Assembly (NCBI RefSeq): GCF_942548115.1
Contig: NZ_OW824151.1
Location: 1,674,001-1,738,000, forward strand
DNA: 64,000 nucleotides
From: Aeromicrobium sp. Leaf245
GTDB taxonomy: Bacteria > Actinomycetota > Actinomycetes > Propionibacteriales > Nocardioidaceae
Reading direction: 5' to 3'
Shown here piece by piece: positions 24,920 through 32,506 of this stretch. Made by a program: the position numbers and the translations under genes. The notes below the pieces were generated by a model. That model was not told the DNA's origin, ran no database searches, and saw only the letters and a list, made by a program, of their open reading frames with translations. The first letter of the stretch is position 1, and every line of letters begins with the position of its first letter.

Positions 24920-25734
24920 CGGGTCGTGCCTTTCTGGGGTTCGTGAGCCGGTCGCGGGGCGACCGGGAGTCGGCGCAGCCAGAGCCACACACCATGGATT
25001 CGGATCAGCAGGCTCACCCGATGGGTCATGAACGGCATGGAGACGAGCAGGCGCGCGAGCCGGCCCGCGGTGACGGGTCGGGGCTCGCCGCGGAACGTGG
25101 CGCTGAAGACGGCCTCGCCGGGCGTCGTGGCGGGTGAGCCGTCGTCGGAGGGCGACTGGCGCAGGATGACGGTGCTGGCCACGGCCTCGGCCTGCAGGCG
25201 GAACTGCAGGTCGTAGCGGCCGGCGACCGTGAAGAAGGGGGAGACGTAGAACGCCTTGTCGGTGCTCGTGCGGCCTTGCGGGTCGGGCCTCAGGAAGTAG
25301 GCGTGCCGCTCGCCGTAGGTGTTGTGCACCTCGGCCACGATGGCCTCCGTGCGGTCGCCGTCGAGCACCCAGAAGACCGTCAGCGGGTCGAAGACGTGCC
25401 CGAGCGTGCGTGCGTTGGCCAGCATGAGGATGCGTCGGCCGGTCGCGTCGAGGCCCTGCTCGCGGCAGAACGTCTCGACGTTCTCGCGCAGCGTGCGGTC
25501 GGGGTCGCCGATGTGGTCGGCCGCCCGGAAGGTGGAGAAGGGTCGCAGCCAGCGAGGCAGACGCGGCAGGTCGTCGACGTCGACCAGCCACTGGTACATG
25601 CGGTACCTGAACCGGTGTCGGACGGGCACGCGCCGGGTGTGCGAGACCGCGCCCACGACGAGTGCGGGGACGGCGGGCAGGCCCGCCGAGCCGGCACCGG
25701 TGCTCGAGGAGGTGTCTTCGAGGGGGGTGGTCAC
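24916..25734 (-). CDS. DUF1365 family protein
   Basis: Protein of 272 aa that almost always travels with Cfa-type methyltransferases; its biochemical role is not established. Signature segments are GAVSHTRRVPVRHRFRYRMYQWLVDVDDLPRLPRWLRPFSTFRAADHIGDP, ILMLANARTLGHVFDPLTVFWVLDGD, VAEVHNTYGERHAYFLRP, DKAFYVSPFFTVAGRYDLQF and the C-terminal LLVSMPFMTHRVSLLIRIHGVWLWLR with an amphipathic hydrophobic stretch that may contact the membrane. The GTG start overlaps the FAD oxidoreductase stop (GTGA), and its stop overlaps the cfa ATG (ATGA). The coupling argues that the three act on the same lipid. Confidence 0.9.
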   Translation of the reverse strand: MTTPLEDTSSSTGAGSAGLPAVPALVVGAVSHTRRVPVRHRFRYRMYQWLVDVDDLPRLPRWLRPFSTFRAADHIGDPDRTLRENVETFCREQGLDATGRRILMLANARTLGHVFDPLTVFWVLDGDRTEAIVAEVHNTYGERHAYFLRPDPQGRTSTDKAFYVSPFFTVAGRYDLQFRLQAEAVASTVILRQSPSDDGSPATTPGEAVFSATFRGEPRPVTAGRLARLLVSMPFMTHRVSLLIRIHGVWLWLRRLPVAPRPAHEPQKGTTR

Positions 25735-27032
25735 CAGCTCGCCCCGAGCGATCGCGCCGCCTCGACGCCGGAGCGGCAGCCGTCCTCGTGGAAGCCCCAG
25801 CCGTGGTACGCGCCGGCGAAGGCCGTGCGCCCGCCGGACAGCGACGGGAGGTCCTGCTGCGCCGCGACCGACGTCGGCGTGTACACGGGGTGGGTGTACT
25901 GCATGGTGGCCAGCACCGACGTGGGGTCGATGCGGCTCGTGGAGTTGAGGCTCACGAGGTACGGCTTGCTGCTCTCGATGCCCTGCAGCCGGTTCATCCA
26001 GTACGTGACCGCCGTGCTGTCGCCGCGTCCGCTGCACGTGTCCATCCGGTAGTTCCACGCGGCGCGGGCGTCGGCGGCGCGCGGGAGGACGCTCGGGTCC
26101 TGGTGCAGGACGGTCTCGTTGTGGGAGTACGTGAACGCCCCGAGCACGCGACGCTCCTCGTCGGTGGGGTCGGTCAGCAGGGCCAGTGCGTCGTCGGCGT
26201 GCGTGGCGATGACGACCGAGTCGACCTGGTGCTCGGTGCCGGACGCGTCGAGCACGACGACGCCGTCGGGCTTGCGCGAGATCCCACGCACGGGGGTGGA
26301 GGCGCGGACGTCGCCGATGGCGGCCGTCACGCGCTGCACGTAGGAGCCCGACCCGCCCTGGACAGTGAACCACTGCGGCGAGCCGGAGATGGACAGGAAG
26401 CCGTGGTGGCGCAGGAAGGCGAAGAGGTAGCGCGCCGGGTACTGCAGCGCCGTCTCCTGGCCGGACGACCAGACGCACGACACGACCGGGATGGCGTAGT
26501 GGGCCACGAAGTGCTGCGAGAACCCGTGCGCGGTCAAGAAGTCGCCGTACGTCTGGGGCTCTGATGCGTCGGGCTCGGAGTCCAGCAGGGCCAGTGCCGC
26601 GCGCTGGAACCGCTTCACGCCGGCCAGCATCGCGAGGTAGGTGGGGTCGAACGCGCGCCGACGCTGGGCGAACAGCCCGGGCAGCTTGCGGCCACCCGCG
26701 TACTCCAGGCCACAGCCCTCGCACCGGATGCTCATGGACATCTCGGTGGGGTGCACGTCGACGTCGAGCTCGGCGAACAGGCGACGCAGCAACGGGTAGG
26801 TGCGGTCGTTGTGCACGATGAAGCCGCTGTCGACGTGGTGCGTGGTGCCGTCGGCCTCGAGCGCGTGGGTGTGCGCGTGGCCACCGAAGCGGTCGTCGGC
26901 CTCGAAGAGCGTCACGTCGTGGGTGCTGCGCAGCACGTAGGCGGCGGTGAGGCCGGAGACGCCGGAACCGACGACGGCGACGCGGGGGCGACGCTCGGAG
27001 GTGGGGGAGCCGGACGTCGGGGAGCTGGTCAT
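25731..27032 (-). CDS. FAD-dependent amine-oxidase-fold oxidoreductase
   Basis: Flavoprotein of 433 aa with the N-terminal Rossmann FAD site RVAVVGSGVSGLTAAYVLRSTHDVTLFEADDRFGGHAHTH (GxGxxG and the Glu/Asp that contacts ribose). It continues VDSGFIVHNDRTYPLLRRLFAELDV, FFSQHFVAHYAIPVVSCVWSS-type HFVAHYAIPVVSCVWSSGQETALQYPARYLFAFLRHHGFL, and a C-terminal FAD motif RTAFAGAYHGWGFHEDGCRSGVEAA. Homologues (e.g. Rv0449c) accompany Cfa and DUF1365. The substrate is unknown; a role in oxidising or reducing the modified acyl chain is inferred from context only. It starts 15 bp after the preceding small gene and overlaps DUF1365. Confidence 0.9.
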   Translation of the reverse strand: MTSSPTSGSPTSERRPRVAVVGSGVSGLTAAYVLRSTHDVTLFEADDRFGGHAHTHALEADGTTHHVDSGFIVHNDRTYPLLRRLFAELDVDVHPTEMSMSIRCEGCGLEYAGGRKLPGLFAQRRRAFDPTYLAMLAGVKRFQRAALALLDSEPDASEPQTYGDFLTAHGFSQHFVAHYAIPVVSCVWSSGQETALQYPARYLFAFLRHHGFLSISGSPQWFTVQGGSGSYVQRVTAAIGDVRASTPVRGISRKPDGVVVLDASGTEHQVDSVVIATHADDALALLTDPTDEERRVLGAFTYSHNETVLHQDPSVLPRAADARAAWNYRMDTCSGRGDSTAVTYWMNRLQGIESSKPYLVSLNSTSRIDPTSVLATMQYTHPVYTPTSVAAQQDLPSLSGGRTAFAGAYHGWGFHEDGCRSGVEAARSLGASW

Positions 27033-27047
27033 GAAAGGGATTCGCCC

Positions 27048-27281
27048 TCAGTGGTCCTGCGGATGGGTGGGTGTGACGCGTCCGCCGTCGTCGGGGTCCT
27101 CCCCGGCGCGGCGGCTGGCCTCGGTGATCTCGAACAGCTCGGTGCCGAACGCCCCGACCTCGGTCGTGACGCGACGCGCGGTGTCGAACAGGATGGCGCT
27201 GATGCGCCCGCCCGTGGTGATCGCCGCCTCCACGCCCTGCTGCACGGCGTCCTTCGCGATCTCGCGCCGGCTCATCGCCAT
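27048..27281 (-). CDS. Small conserved protein at the head of the cfa operon
   Basis: 77-aa protein: MAMSRREIAKDAVQQGVEAAITTGGRISAILFDTARRVTTEVGAFGTELFEITEASRRAGEDPDDGG. It has a predicted amphipathic helical N-terminal half and an acidic disordered tail; no membrane segment or catalytic motif. GAGGAG lies seven bases upstream of the ATG. It ends 15 bp before the FAD oxidoreductase, so it is probably the first gene of the four-gene lipid operon. No family with known function is recognised. Confidence 0.65.
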   Translation of the reverse strand: MAMSRREIAKDAVQQGVEAAITTGGRISAILFDTARRVTTEVGAFGTELFEITEASRRAGEDPDDGGRVTPTHPQDH

Positions 27282-27346
27282 GGCCGTCTCCTCGAGGGTG
27301 GTCGTCCGGTCGAGTCCATTGTGGCGTACCGCCGGGATGCCGCACG

Positions 27347-27376
27347 ACGACGCCCCGGGCGGTGCCGGGGCGTCGT
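27347..27376 (-). terminator. Strong stem-loop downstream of the desaturase
   Basis: ACGACGCCCCGG (27347-27358) and CCGGGGCGTCGT (27365-27376) form a perfect 12-bp stem with a 6-nt loop, 23 bp after the desaturase stop and upstream of the small gene. It separates the desaturase operon from the cfa operon. No T-tract. Confidence 0.7.
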
Positions 27377-27399
27377 CTCGTGGCGGACCTGGGGCTCGC

Positions 27400-28674
27400 T
27401 CAGGCCGCCGCGTGCTCGGACTCGCGCTGCTGCGCGGCCTCGCGCTTGGCGCGACGCAGGGCCTTGGACTCCGGGCTCTTGCCCTGCTTGTAGGGGTCGT
27501 CGGGCTTGCGCGAGAAGCCGGCGAGCTGGCGAGCGACACTCGCGAGCTGCTTGCTGAACCGGCCGCTGTTGTACTGCAGGCCGTGCTTCTCGCAGATCGC
27601 GCGGATCTCGCGGGCGACCTCGGGGTAGCGGCGCGCCGGGATGTCGGGGAACAGGTGGTGCTCGATCTGGTGGCTCAGGTTGCCGCTCATCACGTGGAAG
27701 GCGCGGCTGCCGCTGATGTTGGCCGAGCCCAGCAGCTGGCGCAGGTACCACTGGCCGCGGGTCTCGTTCTGCGCGTCCTCCTCGGCGAAGGTCTGCACCT
27801 CGGCGGGGAAGTGGCCGCAGAAGATGATGAGGAAGGTCCAGATGTTGCGGATCAGGTTGGCCGCGAAGTTCGCGCCCAGGACGGCGAGCGGGGCCCACCA
27901 GCCGACGAACGGCACGAGCGCGATGGCCAGGACCGGGTAGGTCACGTAGTCCTTGAGCACCTGGCGGCGAGCCTTGCGCGCGGCGCGGCTCTTGCGGTCG
28001 CGGAACTCCTTCTTCGTCATCTTGCCGCCGAGGTACTCGTCGAGCTCGAGACCGTGGTACATCACGCCCCACTCGAAGAAGAGCATCAGCGCGAAGGCGA
28101 GCGGCAGGTTGAAGCGGTGGTTCGGGTACCAGGGCTGGTCGTCGTCGATCCGCAGCAGGCCGTAGCCGATGTCGCGGTCCATGCCGTGGATGTTCGTGTA
28201 CGTGTGGTGGATGTAGTTGTGGCCGTGCTTCCAGTCCTCGGCCGGTGCCACGTTGTCCCACTCGTAGCGCTTGCCGTCGACCAGCGGGTCGTTCATCCAG
28301 TCGTACTGGCCGTGCATGACGTTGTGGCCGATCTCCATGTTCTCGAGGATCTTGGAGAGGCCGAGGAACACGATGCCGGCCACGAAGGTGGGCCAGAAGA
28401 ACGGCGTGAAGATGCCGATGCGGCCGAGGACCTCGAACGTCTGCTGGATGCGGATGACCCGGCGGATGTAGTCGGCGTCGGCCTGGCCGAGCGAGTCGAG
28501 GGTGCGCTGGCGGATGGCGTCCAGCTCCTCGCCGAACCCCTCCAGCTCCTCGTAGCTCATGTACTCCAGGCCGATGGTGGACCGCTTGGAGGCGTCGGCG
28601 CCGACGAGCGGCTCCGGTGCGGCGTTGTGCTCCGAGGCGCTGAACGGTGCGATCGGGGTGCGCTTGCGAGACAT
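27400..28674 (-). CDS. Membrane-bound fatty acyl desaturase, DesA3-like
   Basis: Integral-membrane di-iron enzyme of 424 aa that introduces a double bond, probably delta-9, into acyl-CoA or phospholipid chains. The three His boxes are complete: EIGHNVMHGQYDW, HGHNYIHHTYTN and SHQIEHHLFPDIPARRY. Hydrophobic spans include GIFTPFFWPTFVAGIVFLGLS and YPVLAIALVPFVGWWAPLAVLGANFAANL. The C terminus is basic. It starts 15 bp after the upstream reductase gene, which supplies electrons, as for M. tuberculosis desA3 (Rv3229c) and Rv3230c. The product would be the unsaturated substrate needed by the Cfa enzyme next door. Confidence 0.93.
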   Translation of the reverse strand: MSRKRTPIAPFSASEHNAAPEPLVGADASKRSTIGLEYMSYEELEGFGEELDAIRQRTLDSLGQADADYIRRVIRIQQTFEVLGRIGIFTPFFWPTFVAGIVFLGLSKILENMEIGHNVMHGQYDWMNDPLVDGKRYEWDNVAPAEDWKHGHNYIHHTYTNIHGMDRDIGYGLLRIDDDQPWYPNHRFNLPLAFALMLFFEWGVMYHGLELDEYLGGKMTKKEFRDRKSRAARKARRQVLKDYVTYPVLAIALVPFVGWWAPLAVLGANFAANLIRNIWTFLIIFCGHFPAEVQTFAEEDAQNETRGQWYLRQLLGSANISGSRAFHVMSGNLSHQIEHHLFPDIPARRYPEVAREIRAICEKHGLQYNSGRFSKQLASVARQLAGFSRKPDDPYKQGKSPESKALRRAKREAAQQRESEHAAA

Positions 28675-28689
28675 GGGGACTCCCTTTCC

Positions 28690-29781
28690 TTAGAGTGCGA
28701 CGCTGACGTCGCCGACAGGGACGTTGACGCAGACCTTGATGGTCTCGTCGGTGTTGGCGCTGACCTCGCCGCTGACGACGTGGCGGACGGCGCCGCTGAG
28801 CTTCTTGACCGCGCAGGTGTTGCAGACGCCCATGCGGCAGCCGAAGGCGGGCGTGAGACCGGCGGCCTCGGCCTGCTCGAGGATGGTGCTGCCGCTGTTG
28901 TCGGTGCTGGTGCCGGCGTCGTCGAAGCTGAGGGTGCCCGTGGCGTCGGCCGCGTCGAGGTCGACGGACGGGACCTTGAAGTACTCGGTGCGCAGCAGGT
29001 CGCGTGCGCCGAGCTCGTCGTAGGTGTCGCGGACGGTGGCGATCAGGCCGGCCGGCCCGCAGCAGAAGGTGGTGGCGACCGTCGGGTCGACGTCGAGCCG
29101 GCGCAGGTGGTCGAGTGCGAAGCGGCCCTCGAGCTCGGCCCCGACCTCGGGCTCGCGCGTGTAGACGCGGACCACGGTGGCTCCGGGGAGCTCGGCGGCC
29201 AGGCGGTCGAGCTCGGGGGTGAACATCTCGTCGCCCCGCGAGCGTGCGTAGTGCAGGAAGGTGACCCGGCCGCGGTGCCCGCGGTCGCGCAGCGTGCGCG
29301 CCATCGACATGACCGGGGTGATGCCGGACCCGCCGCTCAGCAGCAGGAGGTCCTCGGGCACCTCGGCGGGGAGCACGAACTCGCCCTCGGCCTGCGACAG
29401 GTAGACGACGGTGCGGGGCTGGAGCTCGCGGTGCAGGAACTGGGAGACGTAGCCGTCGGGGTGGGCCTTCACGGAGACGCTGAAGGTGCCGTCGGACGCG
29501 GTCTGGGAGCTGGAGACGGAGAACACGCGGACCCTGCGGGTGCCGTCGACCTCGATGCCGAACTGCACGTGCTGGCCGGGGACGAAGCCCTTCCAGGCGC
29601 CGTTGGGACGCAGCACCACGGTGCTGGCGTCGCCGGTCTCGCGTCGCACCTCGACCACCCGGGCGCGCACGGCCTCGACGGTCCACAGCGGATGGACCTG
29701 GTCGAGGTAGTGGTCGAGGGACTTGGGCGACGTCAAGGAGGCCACGGCGCGGGAGGCGAGGGCGGAACGGACGAGTCCCAT
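28690..29781 (-). CDS. Ferredoxin-type reductase (FAD/NADPH with C-terminal 2Fe-2S), desaturase partner
   Basis: Electron-transfer flavoprotein of 363 aa. An N-terminal FAD domain has RRVRVFSVSSSQ (RxYS-like) and KAHPDGYVSQFLHREL. The NAD(P)H domain has LLLLSGGSGITPVMSMARTL and TTFCCGPAGLIATVRD. The C-terminal 2Fe-2S domain has FGCRMGVCNTCAVKKLSGAV and a last Cys in IKVCVNVP. The order matches Rv3230c, the oxidoreductase of DesA3. The ATG at 29781 was chosen because the enzyme fold begins soon after. It is first in the operon with the desaturase. A palindromic operator lies 29 bp upstream. Confidence 0.93.
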   Translation of the reverse strand: MGLVRSALASRAVASLTSPKSLDHYLDQVHPLWTVEAVRARVVEVRRETGDASTVVLRPNGAWKGFVPGQHVQFGIEVDGTRRVRVFSVSSSQTASDGTFSVSVKAHPDGYVSQFLHRELQPRTVVYLSQAEGEFVLPAEVPEDLLLLSGGSGITPVMSMARTLRDRGHRGRVTFLHYARSRGDEMFTPELDRLAAELPGATVVRVYTREPEVGAELEGRFALDHLRRLDVDPTVATTFCCGPAGLIATVRDTYDELGARDLLRTEYFKVPSVDLDAADATGTLSFDDAGTSTDNSGSTILEQAEAAGLTPAFGCRMGVCNTCAVKKLSGAVRHVVSGEVSANTDETIKVCVNVPVGDVSVAL

Positions 29782-29809
29782 GCGGTTCCTCTCCAGTCGA
29801 AGTCGTTCG

Positions 29810-29825
29810 GTGTACAAGCGTACAC
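29810..29825 (-). promoter_or_regulatory. Palindromic operator GTGTAC-AAGC-GTACAC
   Basis: A 16-bp perfect dyad (GTGTAC, 4 bp, GTACAC) lies 29 bp upstream of the reductase start and 115 bp upstream of the divergent TetR gene. Palindromes of this size are typical of TetR-family sites, and the GTACA core recalls the E. coli FabR site. The adjacent FabR-like regulator is the obvious candidate to bind it and repress desaturase genes. Confidence 0.7.
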
Positions 29826-29939
29826 TCAAAGTGTGGGGGTGTGAACCACTGCAGGGCAAGAGGGCGAGTCGGTGACCTGGCACACGGCGACACACGCGTT
29901 CACCGAGGGGACGACGGCGGCACGGCCTAGACTCCAGGC

Positions 29940-30590
29940 GTGGCGGAAGCAGGACGAGCCGCGTCGCCCCGTGCGGAGACGACGCGCCAGGCGCAGAAGG
30001 AGCGCACGCGCGACGCGATCCTTGCCGCCGCCCTCGAGCTGAGCCGCGACCAGGGCTTCGCCCAGATCAGCCTGCGCCAGGTCGCCCGCCAGGCCGGTGT
30101 GGTCCCGACGGCCTTCTACCGGCACTTCGCGTCGATGGACGAGCTCGGGCTCGCGCTCGTGGAGCAGTCGTTCGGGACCCTGCGGGCGATGATCCGCGAC
30201 GCGCAGCGCGACCCCGAGACCTTCGCCGACATCATCGACGCGTCGGCCGAGATCCTGGTGCGGGTGGTCAAGCAGAACAAGGCCCACTTCGGCTTCGTCG
30301 CCCGGGAGCGTGCGAGCGGCTCCGACGCCGTGCGGCAGGCCATCCAGCGTGAGCTCGAGCTGTTCATCTCCGAGCTCGCCGTGGTGCTGGCGCGGCTCCC
30401 GCACATCGAGACGTGGTCGGCCGAGGACGTCAAGCTCGCCTCGGGGCTCTTCGTCCGCAACATGGTCTACCGCGCCGAGCAGGTGGTGCAGACCCCCGAC
30501 GGTCGCACCGACCTGGAGGAGGAGATCAAGCGCAAGGCCCGCCGCGAGATGCGCCTCATCGTGCTGGGCTTCCGCGACTGGCGGAGCTGA
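29940..30590 (+). CDS. TetR-family regulator, FabR-like
   Basis: DNA-binding repressor of 216 aa. The HTH is KERTRDAILAAALELSRDQGFAQISLRQVARQAGVVPTAFYRHFASMDELGLALVEQSFGTLRAM, which closely resembles FabR of enterobacteria, the repressor of unsaturated fatty acid synthesis, including VPTAFYRHF and DELGLALVE. The C-terminal ligand domain has NKAHFGFVARERASGSDAVRQAIQRELELFISELAVVLARLP. The start is GTG. It is divergent from the reductase-desaturase operon, with the GTGTAC palindrome between. Sensing of acyl-CoA or acyl-ACP is inferred from FabR. Confidence 0.9.
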   Translation: MAEAGRAASPRAETTRQAQKERTRDAILAAALELSRDQGFAQISLRQVARQAGVVPTAFYRHFASMDELGLALVEQSFGTLRAMIRDAQRDPETFADIIDASAEILVRVVKQNKAHFGFVARERASGSDAVRQAIQRELELFISELAVVLARLPHIETWSAEDVKLASGLFVRNMVYRAEQVVQTPDGRTDLEEEIKRKARREMRLIVLGFRDWRS

Positions 30591-30675
30591 CCGACCGCCC
30601 TCTCGAAGGGAGCGTGGGCTCAGGGTCCGGTGGTACCGTGAAGGGACTACCACCATCAGTCAGGCGGTGCTGCGC

Positions 30676-31248
30676 ATGGATGATCTCGGCACGCTCCTCG
30701 ACGACGTGACGCGCGAGCACGCCGTGGGCGTGACGGCCGACGGTGAGCGCCTCGTCGCGCTGCGGGTCGCCGACGAGTGGTCGGTCGGGCTGCGCCTGCA
30801 CCGCGAGGGCAGTCATCGGCAGTGGTCGGTGCGCGAGCTCGTGGTGCGGCGGGGGACCGGCGACCGGTCGTTCGCCGGCAACGACGTGCGAGAGCTTCCG
30901 CTCGGCGCCCTCGTGGCCGAGGCGCGACGCCTGGCCACCCGCAGCGCCGGCCAGGACGCCGAGCCGCTCACCACCGTGCAGGCGTTGCTGCAGGAGCGAT
31001 CGGGACGGCTCGGGCGCGACGACCTCGCGCTCGCAGCCGTCGCGTTGGAGTACGCGCGGATCGTCGAGCGCGGGGAGCGTGCGCCGTCGAAGCGGATGGC
31101 CGAGGCGCTGGGCGGCAGCGCCGGCACCTGGACGAACCGCGTCGCCGAGGCGCGGCGCCGGGGGTTCCTCACCGACGTCCCGCGCGGCGCCGCCGGCGGC
31201 GCCCTGACCGACCAGGCCCGCGAGGTGCTGGGTCTGGTCCGGGCCTGA
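30676..31248 (+). CDS. Conserved actinobacterial protein with C-terminal helix-turn-helix-like region
   Basis: 190-aa protein. The N-terminal half (LLDDVTREHAVGVTADGERLVALRVADEWSVGLRLHREG...QWSVRELVVRRG) looks beta-rich. The C-terminal part, LALAAVALEYARIVERGERAPSKRMAEALGGSAGTWTNRVAEARRRGFLTDVPRGAAGGALT, has the shape of a winged helix-turn-helix found in several actinobacterial hypothetical proteins. A DNA-binding role is inferred only from that pattern. The ATG is used; a GTG three codons earlier is possible. It follows the FabR-like gene by 85 bp on the same strand. Confidence 0.65.
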   Translation: MDDLGTLLDDVTREHAVGVTADGERLVALRVADEWSVGLRLHREGSHRQWSVRELVVRRGTGDRSFAGNDVRELPLGALVAEARRLATRSAGQDAEPLTTVQALLQERSGRLGRDDLALAAVALEYARIVERGERAPSKRMAEALGGSAGTWTNRVAEARRRGFLTDVPRGAAGGALTDQAREVLGLVRA

Positions 31249-31268
31249 GGCAGGCCCTCGGGCGGCCC

Positions 31269-31673
31269 TCAGGCCAGGACGTTGGCGGCGTGCTGGTCCT
31301 GGGCGGCGGTGGCCAGCTTGTCGAGCGCGAGGCGGAACACGTCGTCGCCGAGCTGGTCCTCCAGCAGGTGGATGATGCCCGGGTCGGACTCGAACTCCGC
31401 GGACCACTCGACGTAGCACGTGGTGCCGGCGCCCTCCTGGACCTCGATCGTCGCGCGGTGCTCGGAGATCGGGAACGGCGGCTCCGGCATCGAGTACGAC
31501 AGCGTGCGGGTCTCGTCGTCCTGGCTCAGCACCGTGACGACCAGGTCGGCGTCCGCCTCCGGGCCTCCGGAGTAGATGCTGAGGCGGGGGTGCCAACGGG
31601 CGAAGTCCTGGGCGAGCTCCCACACGAGGTCGGTGGGGGCGGCGACGAAGGTCCTGCGGGAGATGCGGCTCAT
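31269..31673 (-). CDS. SRPBCC-family (START-like) protein
   Basis: 134-aa protein of the polyketide cyclase/dehydrase fold: ISRRTFVAAPTDLVWELAQDFARWHPRLSIYSGGPEADADLVVTVLSQDDETRTLSYSMPEPPFPISEHRATIEVQEGAGTTCYVEWSAEFES. The 'P.D.VW.L..DF..W.P' start and the WSAEFE strand are typical of ligand-binding SRPBCC proteins. The ligand is unknown. The ATG is directly before the fold. It is transcribed opposite to the upstream HTH gene and lies 102 bp downstream of a TetR gene on the same strand. Confidence 0.85.
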   Translation of the reverse strand: MSRISRRTFVAAPTDLVWELAQDFARWHPRLSIYSGGPEADADLVVTVLSQDDETRTLSYSMPEPPFPISEHRATIEVQEGAGTTCYVEWSAEFESDPGIIHLLEDQLGDDVFRLALDKLATAAQDQHAANVLA

Positions 31674-31775
31674 GCGAACTTTCCGGGCTGGGCGACGTGT
31701 GCTCGCCCCATCCAACAGGCCGGGTCCGCACCTGTCTCGCCCGGGGGGTGAGGCATTGCTCACGTCGGCAGGTCG

Positions 31776-32462
31776 TCAGCTCCGGGCGGCGGGTCCCGTG
31801 CCGTCGGGCCGCGCGCCGGCGGGCTCCGCCACCGCGGGCACCGCGGTGGCCGGCCGGGCGGCGAGGTGGGCCGCGGTGAGGTGCACCAGCTCCTCGACGA
31901 ACACGTCGCGAGCGATGTCGGGTCGCTGGAGCACGTAGTCGACGCTGAGGTGCTCGACCATGCGCACCAGCAGCCACGCCGAGGCTGACGTGGGCAGCGG
32001 CGTGGGCGTGCGGGAGACCGTCAGGTACGCCCCGACGAGGTCGGCGACGCGACGCTCGACCTGCCCGACGTGGCCGGCGACGCGGGAGAGGGGCAGCTCC
32101 TGGGTGACCAGGCGCAGGTACTCGCGGTGTTCTTCCAGCACGTCGAGCAGTCCCTCGTACGCCGCTCGGACGAGCTGGTCGGGCGGCAGGTCGAGCCGGT
32201 CGGCGAGCACGGCGGTGAGCTCCTCGCCGATCTCGGCGGAGTACCGGTCGATGACCGCCACCAGGATCGCCTGCTTGTCGGGGAAGTACTGGTAGAGAGA
32301 GCCTGGGCTGACCTCGGCACGCGAGGCGATGCGATTGGTGGTCGCGCGCTCGTACCCCTCCTCGACGAGGACCAGCCTGGCAGCCTCGAGGATCCGCTCG
32401 ACCATCCGGCGCGACCGGTCCTGGCGGGGCGCCTTGCGCAGGGTCTCGGGTGGTCGGCTCAT
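31776..32462 (-). CDS. TetR-family transcriptional regulator
   Basis: Repressor of 228 aa. HTH: RSRRMVERILEAARLVLVEEGYERATTNRIASRAEVSPGSLYQYFPDKQAILVAVIDRYSAEI. The C-terminal domain is of the TetR_C type with LLDVLEEHREYLRLVTQELPLSRVAGHVGQVERRVADLVGAYL. A Pro/Ala-rich tail ends the protein. It is divergent from an MpaB-family oxygenase gene, with only 44 bp and a perfect CGAGCAATTGCTCG palindrome between the two starts, so it most likely controls that gene and itself. Confidence 0.9.
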   Translation of the reverse strand: MSRPPETLRKAPRQDRSRRMVERILEAARLVLVEEGYERATTNRIASRAEVSPGSLYQYFPDKQAILVAVIDRYSAEIGEELTAVLADRLDLPPDQLVRAAYEGLLDVLEEHREYLRLVTQELPLSRVAGHVGQVERRVADLVGAYLTVSRTPTPLPTSASAWLLVRMVEHLSVDYVLQRPDIARDVFVEELVHLTAAHLAARPATAVPAVAEPAGARPDGTGPAARS

Positions 32463-32476
32463 ACGCGAATTGTATG

Positions 32477-32490
32477 CGAGCAATTGCTCG
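32477..32490. promoter_or_regulatory. Perfect palindrome CGAGCAATTGCTCG between TetR and MpaB genes
   Basis: 14-bp perfect dyad in the 44-bp shared promoter; a related GCGAATTGTATGC sequence lies next to it (32465-32477). Suited to a TetR-type dimer. Confidence 0.65.
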
Positions 32491-32506
32491 TGTCACGCTC
32501 CTGCGC

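Noticed and set aside
26947..29844. Plus-strand open frame of 965 codons across the FAD oxidoreductase, desaturase and reductase genes
   Set aside because: Antisense to three well-defined genes, Val/Asp/Glu/Arg-rich low-information sequence; an artefact of codon bias.
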